Of a DNA stretch of 64,000 bases, positions 57,483 to 64,000 are shown in pieces (the stretch's first letter is position 1; each line of letters opens with the position of its first letter). The notes under the pieces were generated by a model, which saw only the letters and a program-made list of their open reading frames with translations, was not told where the DNA came from and did not search any database. This DNA comes from Megamerina dolium (lineage: Eukaryota > Arthropoda > Insecta > Diptera > Megamerinidae). The stretch is taken from assembly GCA_963854835.1 (NCBI GenBank), contig OY978529.1, positions 40,358,055-40,422,054 on the forward strand. Direction: 5' to 3'. The translations under genes and the position numbers were made by a program.

Positions 57483-58425
57483 CTTTCAAGTAAAATGATT
57501 CTAATGTGCGGGAAGGGGCGGTTTTTCGTGATTGAAATCTTCGGACTTTTTGTTTTTGATTCGAGCTAGATATTTTTTTAAGAAAGCAAATTATATAGTG
57601 AAATTATATATGTTACATCACTGTAGAATTCTCAAAAAATGGTAAAAAATTTTTTTATCTTAGTAGTCATTAATAGTCTCAAAAATAATATACTAAAGGA
57701 TGGAAGGCGGGAAAAATGTCTAAGTGTCTGAATTTCAAGTTTTGCCGCAAGCCGTCTGAGGTATTCTCCGAGCACCTTTAAACTTTATACGCGTTTTTCT
57801 CGAAGCCACTTTTTTTGAGCTGGCCGGAAACATAACTCGAACAAATCTTAACCGATTGATTTGAAAATTTTTACAATACATTTGAAATCGTTTTCTTCAG
57901 CGACGTATGTAGGGGTTTTTTGAAATTGTGCATATTTTTTTATTTATAAACAATTTTTTGACGATTTTTTAGGTGAAATTTCGAACTTTTTCTTCAAAGG
58001 GTCGCCATTTTACGAAAAATCAATTAATCCAAAAACCCTTAAGTACGTCTCTTGCTATTGTAATAATGAATCAAAAAATATTCGGTTTTTTGTTCCAGAT
58101 CGAAAATTGCGGGCGCTAGGTTTCCGGCCGTGCATCGCGGTGAAAAAAACGCATCAGCGGAGAAATGCTGCACAGCCGCCATTTTGTTTTTGAATCGCGC
58201 AACTTAATTGTTTTTTGGACTTCAAGATTGACATTAAAAAATACTTTTTACAAAATTTGAATATCTCCCTTTGTTTGGCCTACGAAAATTCCCGAAATAT
58301 GCCTTTTGTTTGTGCTCTACAGTGGTGTAACCCCTTAAACAATATATAAAGAAATTCCCAACCGATCTCCAAATATTATTACACCTGATATGATGCTGAA
58401 ATGAATGTAAAAAAATACCTGAAAA
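57483..58425. other. unrecognised segment with an island of balanced base composition
   Basis: About 0.9 kb that does not resemble any repeat in the window. It contains 'GAGCTGGCCGGAAACATAACTCGAACAAATCTTAACCGATTGATTTGAAA', phrasing often seen in ancient mobile elements, and a G/C-richer core at 58100-58200 ('GGCGCTAGGTTTCCGGCCGTGCATCGCGG'-type). The edges show weak inverse similarity (AAGGGGCGG near 57523 and TAACCCCTTAA at 58328). No reading frame beyond 93 codons (minus, 58234-58515) exists and none has a motif. It may be a non-autonomous DNA transposon. Confidence 0.3.
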
Positions 58426-61025
58426 TTTAAAGCGTGATATCTTGAAATGGGGTGGCATTTGAGATGAAAAATATTTGTCATTCGTTTTTGTTTTAATTAC
58501 ATATGATGTGTTCATATAAGCGTAGTTCTTGGAATCTTAAAACTATGTAATATAATATAAACCCAATGTATTCAAAATCTAATGTGATTGATGTCAACAG
58601 AAAATGTTGTTACTCCACAACAACAATTACAACAACAACAACAACAACAACACCAAAAACACTTTTATTGCATGATAAATTGAATGACTGACCACAGACA
58701 AGAAGACCACAATATTACTACTACATACATACACAACATACATATGTATGTTACATACAACCAGGCAATAAATTTATAAATACTCATACGATATATAAAT
58801 GAGTGAGTGAGTGAGTGAGTGAGTGAGTGGTTATCATCAAAGAGTCGGTGATATGAACGAGTATAACCACGAGAGTATCAAGAGCTCTGCAAACATTATT
58901 ATACACATATTAAAAGCCTTGTCATAATTATGACGCCTACTTTAAATGTAGTCCATCATCAACATGTGAGCATAAAGAAAGCGAGTGCATAAATCTAAAA
59001 ATATCATCATTCGAGTGCTGATTGATAAGTTTGTGATAAATGCGGGGAAAATGCAGCAGCATTCTTTTAGAGACATTTATACAATACATCGACTATATCT
59101 CTAGATTTAGTCCCACCTCTGCGACTTCTTGTTATTTCCAAACATAAAAAATGGATTAAATTTGGATCTAATGAATGAGGTTATTCTTGAAACAGAGACC
59201 TATTTTGAGGAGTTCGTGAAATTCTATTAATCGCAAGGCTTAAACAAGTTATGGATGTCGTTGAACAAGGCGGTTCAAGCTAAAAAATAAGAACACATTG
59301 ACTCTATTTAAATTATCATGAACTTATCAACATGATTACGTATCATATTCATATAAAAATGTATAGTAGCATATTTAATTCTGTATGACTTTTTCCCTAC
59401 ATGAATATTTAATAACATCCAATTTATTTACTGAAGAGGTAAATCATATTCAAAGTGGGAGTATTCTAAGAAGTTCTATAGTACAGTCATATTAACAGCT
59501 TTCATTCTTCTTTTTTTATTTCAATTACTATCTAGAGATTTGCTATACAAATCGCTATATACAATATTGTCAAACGAATTTAGGTATTTTCTTGACTTGT
59601 TTCATCTTTAAATTAATCATTTTGCGAGTTACTTTTTTTTGTTTTTGTAATACTCAATTCCGGCTCATATAATATAATATTTCCTTCATCAAATTGACTA
59701 TATGACATTTCTGCTGAAATCTATACATATTGCATATTGTATATTTGCTATTCATCCGGCTTTCATCAAATTCCGCGACAACATTTATGTACATTGCATA
59801 TTTCTTGGTAAGTGAGTCGTATTGAATTACTTTTGTAGATATGTATTTTCATTTATGTATAATCTGTTATGGAAAACTATGCATATTTTTTTTTTTTTTT
59901 GAATTGTTTTTGCTCAGAAATAAATATTGATTTCATTCATTTTTCCCATTATCTATCGAATTATTTTTGATTCGAATGTTAGTTACGAAATGATTTATTT
60001 TCAAATTTAATTTGTACTTGTTGAAATTGAGAAAATCAAATAAAATAATAAAAAAATACAAAGTAGCTACGTTCTACTTACCTTTGTATCTATTGTAGCC
60101 ACTTAGCCGACTTAGTTGTACAGCGATAAAGTGCATGTTTAAATTTATAACAATTATGCCATTAAAATGAAATAATAAAGTTGAAGAAAAATATTCCAAA
60201 AAATATAAGCACACATAAGCACAAGTACTTAAAGCCTACCTAATCATAATATGTACTAATGAATTGTTTATTGGATAAAGATAAGTATGACATTTATTGA
60301 AAATGTAAATATTATGAATAAATACAAGTTGATAAAGTCAAATATACCAACAAATGTATGTAGAATTCATCATTTCAACATCATAATGATGAAATTTTTT
60401 TATTACAGATAAGATAAAGTAAGCAGCAATATAAAAGACATTTTTTTATAAGCACATCTCTTCTTCTACATATTTTTCTTTTATATTAACTATATGATTA
60501 TGATATTACTTCAATCTGAATACACACATATAGTAGTGTCATGCCTATATTAGCATCATAAAATCTTATTCATATAAACATATGCACATATATTTGCAAT
60601 CTCAGGAAATAAAAGTCAAATGTATGTACTTACACATTCATATGTACTTATATATATATATATGTATGTATGTATGTACCCACATACATATTAGAGCGTG
60701 CAAAATCGGAAAATAGAAACGGAAAGTTAACAACTGTCTTGTTAATAGCATACGTACATCTTAATGCTAAGTGTGATTTTGAGGATAGCTACAATAACAG
60801 CGGAAATATGTTAGAATGTTAACTTTTTCATTAACATTATATGTATAGTGCTGTTAATCGATTATCATCAACCAAGAAAAGTACAATATTACATTTTCAA
60901 AGATAGTCATAGATGTCTTAAAAATATTAGATTCCCGAAATTCGAAATTATCGATTTATCTTAAAAAAAATATTTTTTTTAATTTTTGGTGAAACAATGT
61001 GATATTCAAAGCTTCAAAATTATAA
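58426..61025. other. AT-rich non-coding DNA with microsatellites
   Basis: (CAA)n at 58630-58653, (GAGT)n at 58801-58829, a T run near 59887-59900 and a TATG/TATA run at 60647-60678. No gene or further element is supported. Confidence 0.5.
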
Positions 61026-61029
61026 ATGA

Positions 61030-62400
61030 AAAACGAAATTACCATGAGCCTTCAATAAAAATATTTAATTGAATTAATTTTGCTTTAAAAATATGCAATT
61101 TTTCTATAGAAACTATATTTATTTCTGAATGTGTTTGCTTGAAAATTTGTGTGTATTACAATTTTAGTTAAAAAATTAGTTTTCCAAAGTTGCAAAATGA
61201 TACGATGCGAAATATTGGCATTTTCCATACAAATTTGGTTGGATTATGGTGGATATTATGGTGAAAAAATAAAATTTCCTGAATTTCGGAATAGTGCATT
61301 GCGAAACAATGACACCTTCCATAAAATTTGTCGATTTTTGTTGAAATTTTGTATGTAGACTAGGTCTACTTAAAAAAGAAATGGGTTCAAATTTTGTATG
61401 GACTGTTATTATGGCAAAAAGTACCGTTACTCAAAGTCTCAAAATGATGCATTGCAAAGTATTGACACTTTCCATACAAATTTTATTGATTTCTTCAACA
61501 TTTTGTATGAAAGAATATGTTTATTTATAAACAAAATGACTTCAAATTTTGTGTACACTAGTATTTTGTTGAAAAATTAAGATTTTCTAAATTGAAAAAA
61601 TGATTCATTGCAAAATAACGACAACTCCCATACAAATTTATTGATTCTTGCTAAAATTTTATATAAAATGTGTAGAAATTTCTTGTGAATTAGTATTTTA
61701 GTAAAAAAATTAAACTCGTTAAATTATAAAAAGCAACATTGTGAAATAATTACAAATTTCATACAAATTTGTTCAATTTTAAAACATTTTGTATGGGGAC
61801 TATGTGTATTAATAAACAAAATGTGTTCAAAATTTGTGTGGACTGATATTTTAGTGAAAAAATAATATAACCAATTTTTACAAATGATGTATTGCAAATT
61901 AACAACATCTTCCATACAAATTTGTTAAATTTTAAAACATTTTGTATGGGGACTATGTGTATTTATAAACGAAATGTATTCAAATTTTGTTTTGGCTAAT
62001 ATTTTAGTGAAAAAATAATATAACCAATTTTTCAAAATAATACATTGCAAAATAACAACATCTTCCATACAAATTTGTTGATTTTGGTTAAAATTTTGTA
62101 TGGGGACTATGTGTATTTATAAACGAAATGTATTCAAATTTTGTGTGGACTGCTATTTTGTTATAAAATTAAGATTTCCCAATTTACAGAATAATGCATT
62201 CCAAAATAGCTACAATTTCTACACAAATTTGTTATTTTTTGTTAAAATTTTATATGGGGACTATATGTAGTTATCAATCAAATGTGTTCAAATTTTGTAT
62301 GAACTACTATTTTGATGAACAAATGTGATACCCGGAGTTTCAGAATGATGCCTTGCAAAATAATGACACATAATACAATACATAATATAATTTCATCAGC
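61030..62400 (+). repeat. ~154-bp tandem array, family B (forward)
   Basis: About nine units. GGGGAC within 'TTTTGTATGGGGACTATGTGTATTTATAAACGAAATGTATTCAAATTTTG' lies at 61795, 61948, 62102 and 62256 (spacings of 153, 154 and 154 bp). Other landmarks are 'TTCCATACAAATTTGTTGATTTT' and 'AATGATGCATTGCAAAATAA'. Units in 61780-62160 are most alike. The frames at 61149-61580 and 61724-61915 are translated repeat. Confidence 0.88.
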
Positions 62401-63380
62401 ATTTTTATTCAGTACTTAACCCTAAAATAAAATTCAATGGTTATTAAACCCAATCTAATGTACATTACATATACATATTTATTGAAATTTGCATTTGCTA
62501 TTTTATACGATATCATACAGAATCATGGCAATTGCATTAAAATTTATTTGCAATCGGTTTTTGGTATCGTACAATGTGGTAATCGATGCAAAGAAGAATT
62601 AAGAAATAAAATAAAAAAAAAAAATCAGCAAAATAATATGATATGTTTAACCCAGTTAACACAAATGACGCTATGAGTGGCAAGTATAAGCGTATAAAAT
62701 CATACATATATATCGTACATAATGTGGTGAGTCTTATACAAAGCCACATATCGTAGATGAACACATGTTCATATGAATATCTATTATTTAGATAATATAG
62801 ATGCTACTGTATAGAATAGAACATATAAAAACTATGAATACAACAATTCAAAGGCGTCGTTATAAACCAAAAAAAAATTTTATTCAAGTCTCTTCATGAG
62901 TTTAAGAACAAAAATATAGTTACATTATATTGTTTCAAACACATAAATTGTAGATGCAACATAAAATCAATAGCTAAAAAAAAACTAACACCAACAACAA
63001 CAATAGAGGCATCAATCCTTGACAATACATAATTATTACATGTTATTGTACTTGTACTGTCGTCGATTGTATTTAGTAGCATCACAAGCGCATAGATACG
63101 AGCAGATACTCCAAAAATGAGGTCATTAGTTTTTATGCATTTAATACCACCTAAATTAAGAGAAGCACATACATACGAGTATAGTGTGCACATACATACA
63201 TTGCTCTGCATGAGTTTAAGCATTTTAATTAATTTCATCATTGTTGAAAGAATTAATATACGTGCGGCACAGTATGACCTTTGCATATAAGTTGGTGGCT
63301 AAAATTTGTAAACAAAATTCTGATTTATGCTTACATAGTCTCATGAGAAAAAGCGTTATTTTTCTTAACTTATATTTATA
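62401..63380. other. AT-rich non-coding DNA
   Basis: No gene is supported. The minus frame at 62894-63286 (130 codons) includes a CAA-run translation and no recognisable domain, and I treat it as chance. Confidence 0.4.
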
Positions 63381-63384
63381 TTTT

Positions 63385-64000
63385 AGGTATTAGCCGTATA
63401 AGACCACTTATCTGGGTCCCTTTTCGTCTCTCAAATCGTATGTTACTTATTTGTTTGGTTGCAGAATTCTTCTACTTCCTTCCTCATAATATCATCATGC
63501 GTTATTTCAAGCATATCTTTGTGGGATATATTCCACATTTCGAGTTCATCAATAAATTTGCGACCCAGTGTGGATATCTTTCTGCTTGCTAATGTCAGCA
63601 TCCTCCCCTTCAGCAAGACCCATCTTGCTAAGGTGGTACCAGTCATGCCCAGTTATCAATGCAGTCAACCAGCTTAGAGCTAACCGTCCCCAGACTGAGA
63701 GCCCTTCCCGATTCACTGCCCTTTGATAGCCTCAACGAAGCATTTGCCTGTCTACAAGTGGATAAGTTCTCCCATCTCGTGAAATGGAATTTCTTTATCC
63801 ACTCTTCGAACTGTGCCTTCACTATCCCGTTGCTAAGAGCAACTACTGGTTCCGTAGTCCATAAAACTCATCTTCAGATCCTTGTCTAGCTAAGGTGTCT
63901 GCAGCTTCATTTTGTTCTATACCAATGTATCCCTTCATCCACATAAGAGTAATCGCATTACTACGAGCACACCCGTTAAGTTTCTGAACACATTCGAGCG
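63385..64000 (-). mobile_element. I-clade non-LTR retrotransposon, RNase H to 3' end
   Basis: Reading in from the right edge on the minus strand, the RNase H domain end is recognisable as LMWMKGYIGIEQNEAADTLA (about 63880-63950) followed by RQGS. It is followed by 'AQFEEWIKKFHFTRWENL', a LVTALITGHDWYHLSKMG-like block after a frame change (about 63620-63670), and the final tail KFIDELEMWNISHKDMLEIT (about 63495-63560). The element ends near 63385. At least two frameshifts are present. It continues beyond the window, so whether it is also 5'-truncated cannot be seen. Confidence 0.7.

Noticed and set aside
62894..63286. 130-codon minus-strand frame
   Set aside because: Includes a CAA-run translation and has no recognisable motif. 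It lies in plain A/T-rich DNA.

Overview
This 64 kb window is AT-rich, non-coding nuclear DNA from an insect, most probably a higher fly (Brachycera) and perhaps a true fruit fly (Tephritidae). The evidence is the very long A/T tracts, microsatellites and CAA/CAG runs, scarce coding sequence, several classes of decayed animal transposon, and three copies of a Tc1/mariner element whose transposase remnant reads as DD41D. That signature is the one I associate with the rosa group described from the tephritid Ceratitis. The species assignment is an inference. No bacterial or organellar genes, CRISPR arrays or functional tRNA/rRNA genes were seen.

Layout. 0-2.5 kb: a 161-bp tandem array split by a 5'-truncated I-clade non-LTR retrotransposon, then short tandem repeats and a tRNA-derived SINE. 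2.5-9.5 kb: a decayed rosa-like mariner (3615-4771), an RTE-type retrotransposon tail, and AT-rich filler. 9.5-14.7 kb: tandem arrays with a period of about 153 bp. 15.6-18.6 kb: a fold-back element, an RTE tail ending in (TAAG)n, and an unrecognised richer segment with a 95-bp direct duplication. 19.8-20.1 kb: the best candidate for a host gene, a possible first coding exon with a signal anchor and a GTATGT donor. 20.2-25.4 kb: a nest of RTE, I-clade, DD34D mariner and rosa-like copies. 26-33.4 kb: more tandem arrays and a cluster of SINEs, one of them split by an RTE insertion. 33.6-37.4 kb: a 172-codon orphan ORF and a Tc1-like remnant. 38-57 kb: arrays of four tandem families, a third rosa-like copy, a 247-bp (TA)n tract and a hairpin-bearing 120-bp triplication. 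57-64 kb: an unexplained conserved-looking segment, a 154-bp array, and an I-clade RNase H tail running off the window end.

If the exon at 19,998 is real, most or all of the remaining 44 kb downstream could be one large first intron, but nothing here proves that. The retrotransposon copies are 5'-truncated or fragmentary, and the DNA transposons have lost start codons, reading frame or catalytic blocks, so no autonomous mobile element remains. The most striking structural theme is that three tandem-repeat families with no recognisable similarity share a period of about 153-155 bp and recur in both orientations. Some sit under transposon insertions and others contain inversion junctions.
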